From Lachnospiraceae bacterium (GTDB lineage: Bacteria > Bacillota > Clostridia > Lachnospirales > Lachnospiraceae): a stretch of DNA of 64,000 bases. The notes under the pieces are model-generated. The model searched no databases, was not told the origin of the DNA, and saw nothing but the letters and a program-made list of their open reading frames with translations. Shown here one piece after another: positions 1-6,718 of this stretch. The stretch is taken from assembly GCA_017427685.1 (NCBI GenBank), contig JAFRSH010000049.1, positions 62,001 to 126,000 of the forward strand, read 5' to 3'. Position 1 is the first letter of the stretch, and the number at the start of each line of letters is the position of its first letter. The position numbers were made by a program, and so were the translations under genes.

Positions 1-1
1 C

Positions 2-235
2 TGCTCGCAGGTACGCTTCGGCGGCGAAGTAAAGCAGATCGTTTCCGGTATCAAGGCTTACTACACTCCCGAGCAGATGGTCGGCAAGAAGGTAATGGCG
101 ATCGTAAACCTCAAACCCGCAACCCTCGCGGGCCTCAAGAGCGAAGGCATGCTCCTCTGCGCAGAAGACGCGGACGGGAAACTGGCGCTTATGGTCCCTG
201 ATAAGGATGTTGCTGACGGGTCGGAGGTGTGCTGA
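2..235 (+). CDS. metG: Methionyl-tRNA synthetase, C-terminal fragment
   Basis: The window opens inside this gene; 77 codons and a TGA stop are visible. The residues read as the C-terminal tRNA-binding (Trbp111/EMAP-II-like, OB-fold) domain appended to many bacterial MetG proteins. Signature stretches include VSGIKAYYTPEQMVGKKV, AIVNLKPATLAGL and SEGMLL. This domain dimerises the enzyme and raises its affinity for tRNA. The catalytic part lies upstream of the window. A free-standing CsaA/Trbp111 protein is the main alternative, because only the C-terminal domain is visible. A terminator follows about 120 bp downstream. Confidence 0.85.
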   Translation, partial: CSQVRFGGEVKQIVSGIKAYYTPEQMVGKKVMAIVNLKPATLAGLKSEGMLLCAEDADGKLALMVPDKDVADGSEVC

Positions 236-309
236 TAAGCGAGCTTGCTCGCTCGATGCGCTCGCGAGGTGCGAAAAACCGAAATCTGAAATCCTTTATT
301 CCCTAAGCG

Positions 310-328
310 TTTGTGCAAGTTGCACAAA
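310..328. repeat. Perfect inverted repeat, 9-bp arms
   Basis: TTTGTGCAA, a single G, then TTGCACAAA form a perfect palindrome between the end of metG and its terminator. With a 1-nt centre it suits a dimeric protein-binding site better than an RNA hairpin. No partner is known. Confidence 0.4.
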
Positions 329-357
329 TCGGACAGCTGAATATTGTACAAAATCAC

Positions 358-394
358 GGGGCTCATTTCGTTGACATGGGCCCCTTTTGCTTTT
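358..394 (+). terminator. Rho-independent terminator after metG
   Basis: GGGGCTCAT (358-366) pairs with ATGGGCCCC (376-384) with one G-U wobble and a 9-nt loop. The stem is followed by TTTTGCTTTT. It lies downstream of metG in the same orientation and separates it from the tad operon. Confidence 0.85.
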
Positions 395-399
395 ATCAT

Positions 400-709
400 G
401 GTCTCATCTGAAAGGGCTCCGTTCCTTGAAGCCCATCTACAGAATCGTTCGGACGGAATCGTCCGTAAATCCTTTTGGTTTGACGGCTTTGGCTACTTGT
501 AACAGTCGTTTCCCCGTTTGGGGTCCGGAGCTCTTATTGTCTTCATTTCTGAGAGTTCTGCCGGAATTGTTATACAAGACGGATCTGTTGATTCTATTGA
601 TCCGAGCTCTGAGGGGAGAGCGAAATCGGAAGACAGCTCAAAGCAGTCGTGTATGGGAGCCGGTACTTCGCTGAAGTGCCGGGGCTTCCAAAGAGGAGGT
701 ATTATTGGC
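400..709 (+). promoter_or_regulatory. Structured leader region upstream of tadZ
   Basis: This 310-bp stretch has no convincing gene and no clear promoter. It contains several inverted repeats: CGGACG-GAAT-CGTCCG (450-465), CCCC-GTTT-GGGG (about 510-521), and a 10-bp stem (660-669 with 673-682, one G-U, 3-nt loop) ending 8 nt before the AGAGGAGG Shine-Dalgarno of tadZ. The last stem could control access to the ribosome site, but no known riboswitch class is recognised. Confidence 0.35.
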
Positions 710-1774
710 ATGATCAGTATTGCTGTACTCGTGAGTGATGAGGATTACGCTGCGGGGCTTGAAAAGTATCTTTCGGCTGATCCGGGAGACGAATTCTCTT
801 TTGGGGTTTACACCGAGAGAGGGTGTTTTGAGAGGTTTGTGGCTGAGCATGAGCCTGTCGTGACGGTAGTTGAAGAGGGACTCGAGATCCCCGAAAACTG
901 CGATCGCGCGATCAGACTTGTCAGAAGACAGACCACCGGGGATGCTGACGGGATCGGCATGTACCGAAGCCTTGAAACCGTAGCCAAAGACATCATGAAA
1001 GAGGCAGAGGCTTTTGGGGGACATTTATCCCGGCAGGAAGAATGCGGCGCTTCAACACCGGGAGCCTTGGACCCCGAGATCGGTACGGATCATATCGAAG
1101 AACATACCGAGAGGTTTACGGACGGACCCACCCGGCGCATGAGTGCATCCGGGGCCGGACAAATCACATGTGTCTGCTCTCCCTTCGGGGGGACTTATAC
1201 TTCAACTTTTGCATTTGCACTCGCGTACTATCACAGCAAAGGTTCAAGGACGCTGTTTGTGAGCTTTGATCCGTTCTTCTGGGTGAACTCCGGCTTCGAA
1301 ACGACCACAGCCGGAGGGCTCGGAAAGTTGATCTACCTCCTCGACAGAGGGAGTGAACGCGTGATCGACAGATGCTCACAAAGGATCGGAGGGCTTGACT
1401 GTATCAGCGGAGCGGATCATTGGACCGATATCTGCGACATGAAAAAGGAGCATTCCGAAAAGCTCCTTGATCTTATTGAAAAGGAAGGCTACAAAAACGT
1501 TGTTTTTGACATAAAACTGTTCGGAGCGGCCTGTGTGCCACTCTTTAAATCGGCGGGAAGGATCCTGATGCCGTGTCCGGCGGCCGCTCCCGAAAGAACT
1601 GCTCCGGAATGGATCAGGCAGCTGGGCAGGATCGGAGTTGACAGGGAAAGGGTCACCCGTATCGAAATCCCGTATGACGCCCTGATCGAAAAGGGTTTTG
1701 ATCACGGAACTATCCTTAAAGGCAGACTCGGAAGGTTCATAGAAGAGACCGAAGGGAGGCGCTATGTTAGATAA
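710..1774 (+). CDS. tadZ: TadZ/CpaE-like pilus localisation ATPase
   Basis: The 354-residue protein has an N-terminal receiver-like region and a C-terminal MinD/ParA-like region. TadZ proteins place the Tad pilus machine at the cell pole. The P-loop position (about residues 157-165, SPFGGTYTS) keeps the glycines but lacks the usual lysine, the atypical Walker A known in many TadZ proteins. The ATG at 710 is chosen because AAGAGGAGG lies 8-10 nt upstream; the longer in-frame extension back to 518 has no ribosome site. The stop overlaps the cpaF start by 11 nt, so translation is probably coupled. Weak sequence conservation keeps the assignment dependent on context. Confidence 0.75.
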   Translation: MISIAVLVSDEDYAAGLEKYLSADPGDEFSFGVYTERGCFERFVAEHEPVVTVVEEGLEIPENCDRAIRLVRRQTTGDADGIGMYRSLETVAKDIMKEAEAFGGHLSRQEECGASTPGALDPEIGTDHIEEHTERFTDGPTRRMSASGAGQITCVCSPFGGTYTSTFAFALAYYHSKGSRTLFVSFDPFFWVNSGFETTTAGGLGKLIYLLDRGSERVIDRCSQRIGGLDCISGADHWTDICDMKKEHSEKLLDLIEKEGYKNVVFDIKLFGAACVPLFKSAGRILMPCPAAAPERTAPEWIRQLGRIGVDRERVTRIEIPYDALIEKGFDHGTILKGRLGRFIEETEGRRYVR

Positions 1775-2588
1775 AAAACTCAGAAGCGAGATGGCCTCTC
1801 TTGTGCAGCAGGTTGCCGGAGGAGATCCCGACATGACCGAGGCACGTCTCAAAGAAGTGATCGACGACGTGATAATGGAGCATTCGTCAAGAGAACACAT
1901 GACCCTTGAGGAGAAGCGGGAGGCCGCGGCGGCGCTGTACGCAAGCGTCAGGGGGATGGACGAACTTGAGGAGCTTATTGCGGATCCCGATATCACCGAG
2001 ATCATGGTCAACGGACCCGATGATATCTTTGTAGAGAAAGCGGGCAGGATCATCCGTCACGAGGGTTCTTTCGAAAGCAGGGAGAAGCTTGAGGACGTGA
2101 TCCAGAAGATCGCGGCGGGCTCGAACAGGCTGATCAACGAAAGCAGTCCCATAGCCGATGCGCGTCTCAGTGACGGCAGTCGCGTTAATCTTATCCTGCC
2201 GCCGGTTTCGGTGCGAGATCCTATCATCACCATCAGGAAGTTTCCCGAAGAGGTCATGACAATTAACAAGCTCATCGAGATCGGAAGTATCTCGGAGGAA
2301 GCGGCCGAGTTCCTTGAGAAGCTGGTCAGAGCAGGGTACAACATTTTTGTGAGCGGCGGGACCGGGAGCGGGAAAACCACGTTTCTGAACGCTCTTTCCA
2401 ACTTCGTACCTAAGGATCAGCGGATCATTACGATCGAGGATTCCGCCGAACTTCAGATCCGTGAGATCCCCAATCTGGTCAGTCTCGAGGTCCGGAATGC
2501 CAACGTTGAAGGAAAGAACGAGATCACTATCAGAGACCTGATCAAGACATCGTTGAGGATGAGGCCGGAACGGCGCATTATAAAATAG
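1764..2588 (+). pseudogene. cpaF: CpaF/TadA secretion ATPase, 5' part, cut by prophage
   Basis: This is the N-terminal two thirds of the Tad pilus motor ATPase (VirB11/GspE family), which powers pilus assembly at the inner membrane. Walker A GGTGSGKTT lies at about residues 198-206 and the family motif IITIEDSAELQ follows. The genuine sequence stops after residue 267 (LRMR) at 2564. The last residues, PERRIIK and a TAG stop, are read from phage DNA. The missing 137 residues, with the Walker B region and HANS motif, resume in frame at 52311. The truncated product lacks catalytic elements and should be inactive while the prophage is resident. Confidence 0.92.
2560..2564 (+). other. attL core, left prophage junction
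   Basis: TGAGG is shared with 52306-52310. Joining the left flank to the right flank through it restores an uninterrupted cpaF frame (LRMR-GDRIIVGEVRDG) of about 404 codons, a normal CpaF length. Large serine integrases act on such short cores with a 2-bp overlap. Confidence 0.8.
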
Positions 2589-2594
2589 TGACCT

Positions 2595-4160
2595 TTAGAG
2601 CAAAATAAAAAGCGTTTCCCCGTCCCACTTGCACTCTTTGACGAGAGACCTTACTATTTCGTTTCGTTCTTCGGCGGTAAAGTTGTCGATACCCTTTAGA
2701 AATCTAAAGATTTTCTTCACCTTTTCAGAATTATTCTTTTCTTCGGATATTTCCTTACGGCGGTCAGCTTCGGCGGCTGCCTTCTTTTGTTTCAGTTCCC
2801 GGAGCTCGGAATCGAGGTTTTCCATTTCAGAGATAATATACTTGCTTGCGGTTGAGTTTTCAGCCAGAGCAAGGGAAGCGGCGAGCCTTCCTATTTTTTC
2901 TTCCGTTGCGGATATTTTAGACTGCAGCTTTTTAGGATCCGCAGACTTCTTACTTTCGGACTTCGCTACGTACTGTTCAATGAGCTTCGGATCCGCTTCG
3001 ATACCCCGGAACACTTCAAGAACCTTTTCGTCCAGAAGTTCACACTTGATCTGGGAGCAGGCGCAAGCCTCAACGCCTTTACGCATACGCTTTTCGCAGT
3101 AGTACCAGCGGCTTACACCTTCAACCTTCTTCTTTGAGGACACGGCCATGAGCGCACCGCAGGAGCAGCGGAGTGTGCCGCGGAGCAGGGCTACCGGGTA
3201 TTTCGGTTTATGATAGCAGGCATTGTGTGTCATACGAGCTTGAACGGCAAGCCACTTTTCCGCAGGCATAAACGGCTTATGCGCGCCGAGGCAAACGGTC
3301 CATTCCGAAGGCGGTTGTTTTGAATGAGCGGACTTATCCTTTTGGGTGGTTCTTCCGTAGACCATAACACCAACGGACCCGTCCCAGAGTTCCCGGGGTG
3401 ACTCCATTTTACAGCCCTTCTTTTCGTAGTAGTCGTAGACTTCCGGTGTAGCTTCGCAGCAGTACGGAGAAGTAAGAAGCTGGTACAGTTGAGTGGTTGA
3501 GAAGAAGCCGCCCTTTTGAGACTTGATACCCTTCTTCCTAAATTCGGTTTCCATACCCTGAATAGACAGGTTGTTTTCGAGGAAATAATCGTATAGCCAG
3601 TTCATATATTCCACGCCCTCGGGAACCGGAACAATAGTAACGTGCTTTCGACCGTTGACAAGGATCCGGGAGCGTTCATAGCCTACCGGAGGATTGCCGC
3701 CGACCCAGTAGCCCTTTTTAGCGAGTCCGGTCATATTATCAGCAACACGCATAGCTATATTCTTTCGTTCCATCTGGGAGAAGGCGGAGCTTACATACAT
3801 CATAGCTTCCCCGATCGGAGTTGATGTGTCTATGTTCAGATCAAGACAGATAAAGCGGACATGGTGTGCCTGCATTTCAGCATAGGCAGCGGAGAAATCC
3901 CGGACATCGCGAGAGAAGCGGTCGAGCTGATAGACCACGAGGACATCGCACATTCCCTCCCGGAGTTCAGCCATCATAGACTGAAAGCCCGGGCGGTTCG
4001 TATTTGCACCGGTAAAATCTTCGTCGGAGAATTGCCGCCAAGAATCAATTTCGCCCGGGAAACGGACTTCGCAATATTCCCGGCACATTCGGAATTGATT
4101 GTCGATAGAGTCAGAGTTATCTTTATAGACAGACTTACGCCCATAGGTAAAAAAGCGCAT
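2595..4160 (-). CDS. int: Large serine recombinase (phage integrase)
   Basis: The 521-residue protein starts at the ATG at 4160, which has AGGAGG close upstream; the longer reading frame to 4247 lacks one. The resolvase catalytic domain (about 1-150) has Ser10 in YGRKS and the LDRFSRD motif at 79-85. A recombinase domain follows, then a zinc beta-ribbon with Cys332, Cys334, Cys355 and a CACSQIKC cluster near 366-373. A coiled coil (about 410-480) occupies the place where these integrases control directionality. It sits directly inside attL, transcribed toward the junction, which fits a role in inserting and excising this prophage at cpaF. No separate recombination directionality factor was recognised. 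Confidence 0.95.
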   Translation of the reverse strand: MRFFTYGRKSVYKDNSDSIDNQFRMCREYCEVRFPGEIDSWRQFSDEDFTGANTNRPGFQSMMAELREGMCDVLVVYQLDRFSRDVRDFSAAYAEMQAHHVRFICLDLNIDTSTPIGEAMMYVSSAFSQMERKNIAMRVADNMTGLAKKGYWVGGNPPVGYERSRILVNGRKHVTIVPVPEGVEYMNWLYDYFLENNLSIQGMETEFRKKGIKSQKGGFFSTTQLYQLLTSPYCCEATPEVYDYYEKKGCKMESPRELWDGSVGVMVYGRTTQKDKSAHSKQPPSEWTVCLGAHKPFMPAEKWLAVQARMTHNACYHKPKYPVALLRGTLRCSCGALMAVSSKKKVEGVSRWYYCEKRMRKGVEACACSQIKCELLDEKVLEVFRGIEADPKLIEQYVAKSESKKSADPKKLQSKISATEEKIGRLAASLALAENSTASKYIISEMENLDSELRELKQKKAAAEADRRKEISEEKNNSEKVKKIFRFLKGIDNFTAEERNEIVRSLVKECKWDGETLFILL

Positions 4161-4177
4161 AAAAATACACCTCCTGC

Positions 4178-4206
4178 TTGTGTTTTTCGGCCATTCGGTG
4201 TATAAT
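4178..4206 (+). promoter_or_regulatory. Candidate promoter for a rightward small RNA
   Basis: TTGTGT (4178-4183), a 17-nt spacer and a perfect TATAAT (4201-4206). It points away from the integrase into a non-coding structured stretch ending in a terminator. Confidence 0.5.
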
Positions 4207-4212
4207 ATATGC

Positions 4213-4339
4213 GCTCGGAAGTGTTGATATGCTCCAGCCGGGAGCACGGCCAGCGGCGGCCGCCCGGTACGTATCGCTCATATCATACACGGCAATGACC
4301 AGCCCACCTTACTGTCTCCCAAACAGCCGGGTGGGTTTT
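4213..4339 (+). ncRNA. Candidate structured small RNA between integrase and lipoprotein genes
   Basis: No protein is encoded here. A long-range stem joins GTGTTGATATG (4221-4231) with CATATCATACAC (4279-4290), with one bulge, and encloses GC-rich hairpins. It ends in a terminator-like hairpin: CCCACC (4303-4308) with GGTGGG (4330-4335), inner CTGT/ACAG, then TTTTCC. A candidate promoter sits just upstream. The transcript would be antisense to any leader running from the repressor-lipoprotein operon into the integrase. Alternatively the structure acts on the minus strand as an integrase leader. Confidence 0.4.
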
Positions 4340-4340
4340 C

Positions 4341-4700
4341 CTATTTCATTTTAGCATCGAAATGATCCCCGGCCTTTTCACGGACCAGAGACAGGCTATA
4401 ATTTGAAAGAGGAAATTCTCTTTCGTAGGTTACATAGATAGCCGTAACATTACTTTCTATTTCCTTTTCCCCTTCTTCAAACTTATCCAGACAAGAAAGC
4501 AGGTCGGAAGTTTCGCTTTCAACGGAGCGCTTGATAATAACAGAATAAGCGGACCGTTCTTCATTCAGAGGGCTACACAGTTCTGTGTCGAAGGATTTCT
4601 GGAACAGTTCAAGTTCTTTTGCTTTCGGATCCGGGGCATCCTTGCCAGAGCAACCGACAAGGAACAGGCACGACAGCAGGATCAACAAAAATTTCTTCAT
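4341..4700 (-). CDS. Small lipoprotein of the lysogeny module, possible superinfection exclusion
   Basis: The 119-residue protein begins with a signal peptide ending in the lipobox LVGC, so the mature chain should be anchored by Cys17 on the outer face of the membrane. The rest is hydrophilic and not recognised. Its start overlaps the repressor stop by ATGA, so the two are co-expressed in the lysogen. Lipoproteins in this position in other Gram-positive prophages (such as Ltp of phage TP-J34) block DNA injection by related phages. That role is inferred here from position and lipobox only. Confidence 0.7.
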   Translation of the reverse strand: MKKFLLILLSCLFLVGCSGKDAPDPKAKELELFQKSFDTELCSPLNEERSAYSVIIKRSVESETSDLLSCLDKFEEGEKEIESNVTAIYVTYEREFPLSNYSLSLVREKAGDHFDAKMK

Positions 4701-5053
4701 TGAGAATCACCTCCGTTCAGTTCCCGTTCAACATTCTGCGTATTCAACAGCGACTGGGCGTATTGAAAAAGTCTTTGCGCCCGATCTTCGTCCAAGTTCC
4801 TATAACATTCTATAAGAACCTTTTCGTTTTCGAGGCAATAATCAACCGGCAATTCCTCCCAGCCCATAAGATACGATTCTGAAACGCCGAGGAAAGAGGC
4901 AATAGCCTCGATTTTATCCGAAGGAATGTTCGTTACAACGCCTTTTTCATACTTATAAATAGTTTGCTTTATAGTATGAGCGGCGTTTGCCACTTCTTCT
5001 AACGTAGCGCCTTTAGCTTCGCGCGCAGCTTTTATTCTTTCGCCGATAGTCAT
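4697..5053 (-). CDS. CI-like repressor, XRE-family HTH
   Basis: The 118-residue protein has an N-terminal helix-turn-helix (about residues 5-62, with EEVANAAHTIKQTIYKYEKG) and a short C-terminal region, without a recognisable LexA-like autoproteolytic domain. It is transcribed leftward from a promoter in the intergenic region and faces the Cro-like gene, the standard arrangement of a lysogeny switch. Loss of repression would therefore probably need an antirepressor or another trigger rather than RecA-driven self-cleavage. Confidence 0.85.
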   Translation of the reverse strand: MTIGERIKAAREAKGATLEEVANAAHTIKQTIYKYEKGVVTNIPSDKIEAIASFLGVSESYLMGWEELPVDYCLENEKVLIECYRNLDEDRAQRLFQYAQSLLNTQNVERELNGGDSQ

Positions 5054-5096
5054 AACCGCTCACCTCCTATTATTATGGGTTTTCCTTGCATTACCT

Positions 5097-5124
5097 ATTA
5101 TACAACAAAAAAATGACAAGTCAA
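5097..5124 (-). promoter_or_regulatory. Leftward repressor promoter
   Basis: Read on the minus strand: TTGACT (5124-5119), 16-nt spacer, TATAAT (5102-5097). It lies 44 bp from the repressor start. Confidence 0.75.
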
Positions 5125-5131
5125 GAAAAAA

Positions 5132-5148
5132 ATAACTTGACAAGCTAC
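5132..5148. promoter_or_regulatory. Putative repressor operator half-site over the lytic -35 box
   Basis: Aligned to the 17-bp GTAGC-N7-GCTAC operator, this copy keeps the right half GCTAC and the central GACA but has a degenerate left half. It overlaps the TTGACA of the rightward promoter, so binding would block lytic transcription. Confidence 0.5.
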
Positions 5149-5164
5149 ATTTTTGTATTATAAT
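5137..5164 (+). promoter_or_regulatory. Rightward early (lytic) promoter
   Basis: TTGACA (5137-5142), 16-nt spacer, TATAAT (5159-5164): both hexamers match consensus. It drives the cro-like gene and probably the early operon. Confidence 0.85.
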
Positions 5165-5176
5165 TGAGTTCATAAA

Positions 5177-5193
5177 GTAGCTCGACAGGCTAC
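5177..5193. promoter_or_regulatory. Operator GTAGC-N7-GCTAC
   Basis: Perfect inverted repeat GTAGC TCGACAG GCTAC just after the expected start of the early transcript. A second copy is at 5420-5436. Confidence 0.65.
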
Positions 5194-5222
5194 CAAAATT
5201 ACAAAGGAAGGAGGCAGGCGGC

Positions 5223-5423
5223 ATGATCAGAACCGATAAATTGCGCGGCATTATTGCCGAGAAGGGCGTGTCACAGTGCGACGTTGCGAAGGCGATCGGC
5301 ATTACCGAAAAGACCTTTTACCTTAAAATGAAAAAGGGTATCTTCGGAAGCGACGAGATCGAAAAGATGGTTGATTACCTCAGCATTGAAAACCCCGGCG
5401 AAATTTTTTTCGCCAAAGAGTAG
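5223..5423 (+). CDS. Cro-like HTH regulator
   Basis: The 66-residue protein is almost entirely one helix-turn-helix domain (GVSQCDVAKAIGITEKTFYLKM). It is the first gene of the rightward early transcript, divergent from the repressor, with the ribosome site AAGGAAGGAGG upstream. Size and place are those of Cro. Its TAG stop lies inside the second GTAGC-N7-GCTAC operator. Confidence 0.8.
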   Translation: MIRTDKLRGIIAEKGVSQCDVAKAIGITEKTFYLKMKKGIFGSDEIEKMVDYLSIENPGEIFFAKE

Positions 5424-5436
5424 CCCGACACGCTAC
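5420..5436. promoter_or_regulatory. Second copy of the CI/Cro operator
   Basis: GTAGC CCGACAC GCTAC, overlapping the stop codon of the cro-like gene. Its placement inside the operon suggests a roadblock or distal operator. Confidence 0.55.
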
Positions 5437-5449
5437 CAGAGGAGGCAGC

Positions 5450-5572
5450 ATGAAAAAAGAAATCAAGGTTAAAGTTCAGTTTTCGGAGGGGTACAGAGAG
5501 CGCTTCACAAAAGCCTGCCTTGAAACCTTACGGAAACGGGAAGCGAAGGAGAAGCAAAGTGAAAAGGTTTGA
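5450..5572 (+). CDS. Small basic protein, unknown
   Basis: A 40-codon frame starts at an ATG with AGAGGAGG upstream and ends 14 nt inside the next gene. The product (MKKEIKVKVQFSEGY start) is very rich in lysine and arginine. I do not recognise it. The good ribosome site and coupling to the next gene support translation. Confidence 0.5.
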   Translation: MKKEIKVKVQFSEGYRERFTKACLETLRKREAKEKQSEKV

Positions 5573-6242
5573 ACGGTACATTGTAAAGAAACGCAGAAGG
5601 CAGCGCATAGCTGTTATGGCATCAATACTTTTAGCAGTAACCGCAGGAATTACAATCCTTGCTTTTCAGGCTAACGCCGAGGAAACCGAGGAAAGAGTAA
5701 TGGCAAGTATGGAGCTCGTACCTGCAGAAAAAAGCATAGCAACACCTATTGTTTTAGCAACGAGCACGCCGACACCAACCGCCACGATCACGGCAGAACC
5801 CACGGCCACACCGACGCAGGAACCGACACCCGGAGAGCCGGAGGTAATAGGGGAACCGGATCCGGCTTACAGTCTTTCAGGAGCCGAGCGAGAGATGCTA
5901 TTAAAGATCGCGATGGCAGAGGAGGAAGGCGAACCGACCGACGGAAAAGCCCTTGTTATGCTTGTAGTTCTGAACAGAGTTGACAGCCCGAGCTTTCCGA
6001 ACACGGTTGAAAAGGTTTTGTACGAAGAAAACCAGTTTACGCCGGTTAAGAACGGCAGATACGACAAGGCGGAACCGGACGACGATTGCTACGAGGCCCT
6101 GCGCTGGGTACTTGCCGGATGGAACGAATCGCAAGGTGCTACCTATTTCAGAACAACCGTTGATTACGAGACATGGCACTCTAAAAACCTTGAATATCTT
6201 TTCAGCATAGGCCACCACTCATTTTTCAAAGAAAAGGATTGA
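5559..6242 (+). CDS. Membrane-anchored SleB-like cell wall hydrolase
   Basis: The GTG at 5559 is chosen because AAGGAG precedes it. The 227-residue product has a basic N-terminus, one membrane segment (MASILLAVTAGITILAF), a Thr/Pro-rich linker and a C-terminal Hydrolase_2 (SleB) domain with LLKIAMAEEEGEPTDGKALV and VLNRVDSPSFPNTVEKVLY. The family hydrolyses peptidoglycan, for example in spore cortex. It lies in the early region, far from the holin-endolysin cassette, so it is unlikely to be the lysis enzyme. A role in remodelling the host wall is inferred. Confidence 0.75.
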   Translation: MKRFERYIVKKRRRQRIAVMASILLAVTAGITILAFQANAEETEERVMASMELVPAEKSIATPIVLATSTPTPTATITAEPTATPTQEPTPGEPEVIGEPDPAYSLSGAEREMLLKIAMAEEEGEPTDGKALVMLVVLNRVDSPSFPNTVEKVLYEENQFTPVKNGRYDKAEPDDDCYEALRWVLAGWNESQGATYFRTTVDYETWHSKNLEYLFSIGHHSFFKEKD

Positions 6243-6247
6243 TAGCG

Positions 6248-6715
6248 ATGAGAATGAAGCTGGAAAACGGCGAGCTGGTAATTGCACAGTTAGACAGCAC
6301 CCAGTACGCCATTATAAAAAGCTGGAACCTGATGCGCTGGAACAAGCAGGCGAAGTGGTTAGAGGGCATGGCAAGCAGCGAACTTCTTAACAAGCTCGCA
6401 AGTATATGCAGGCTCCCCGACCAGATCGAAACGGAGCGGCAGCGGTTAAACCGGATCCAGCGAGCGGTCGACGCGGAGCGATTGATGGAGGATCCGACGG
6501 AATACAAATTCCCGGTAAAAATACCACTTTTCAAACACCAGCAACGCGGCGCGGTTATGGCCTTAATAACATTCGGACTACTTGACCCCGGGATCGTAAA
6601 GGTTCCCGAAAAACCAAAGCCGGTCCTTGAATCAGCAGAGGAAGGCTTTAACAGATTTATGAGATACGTCGACGGAGACGAGAACGCTTTTGACGACGCA
6701 CCGGTGAGGAGGTAG
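6248..6715 (+). CDS. N-terminal part of a split SNF2-family helicase
   Basis: The 155-residue protein ends with the segment (FPVKIPLFKHQQRGAV) that in SNF2 helicases immediately precedes motif I and carries the Q-like KHQ. The next gene starts with motif I in the same reading frame, separated only by a TAG stop (6713-6715) and one codon. The two together have normal single-chain architecture, so this is either an evolved two-subunit split with reinitiation, or a nonsense mutation. An overlapping GAGGAGG ribosome site favours reinitiation. Confidence 0.75.
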   Translation: MRMKLENGELVIAQLDSTQYAIIKSWNLMRWNKQAKWLEGMASSELLNKLASICRLPDQIETERQRLNRIQRAVDAERLMEDPTEYKFPVKIPLFKHQQRGAVMALITFGLLDPGIVKVPEKPKPVLESAEEGFNRFMRYVDGDENAFDDAPVRR

Positions 6716-6718
6716 AGC

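Noticed and set aside
371..399. TTGACA-N17-TATCAT promoter-like pair upstream of tadZ
   Set aside because: The TTGACA overlaps the loop and the 3' arm of the metG terminator hairpin and the -10 overlaps its T-run, so the terminator explains the sequence better.
2554..2559. Alternative attachment core TTGAGG at the earlier copy on the left
   Set aside because: Joining there would delete two conserved CpaF residues (MR), whereas TGAGG at 2560 restores normal CpaF spacing in frame.
4221..4290. tRNA-like reading of the structured RNA candidate
   Set aside because: The closing stem is long and bulged, there is no TTCRA motif or CCA end, and the arms do not match tRNA lengths.
6713..6715. TAG recoding throughout the phage
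   Set aside because: Several phage genes, such as the cro-like gene (5423) and the lipoprotein, end in TAG, so a genome-wide reassignment is unlikely.
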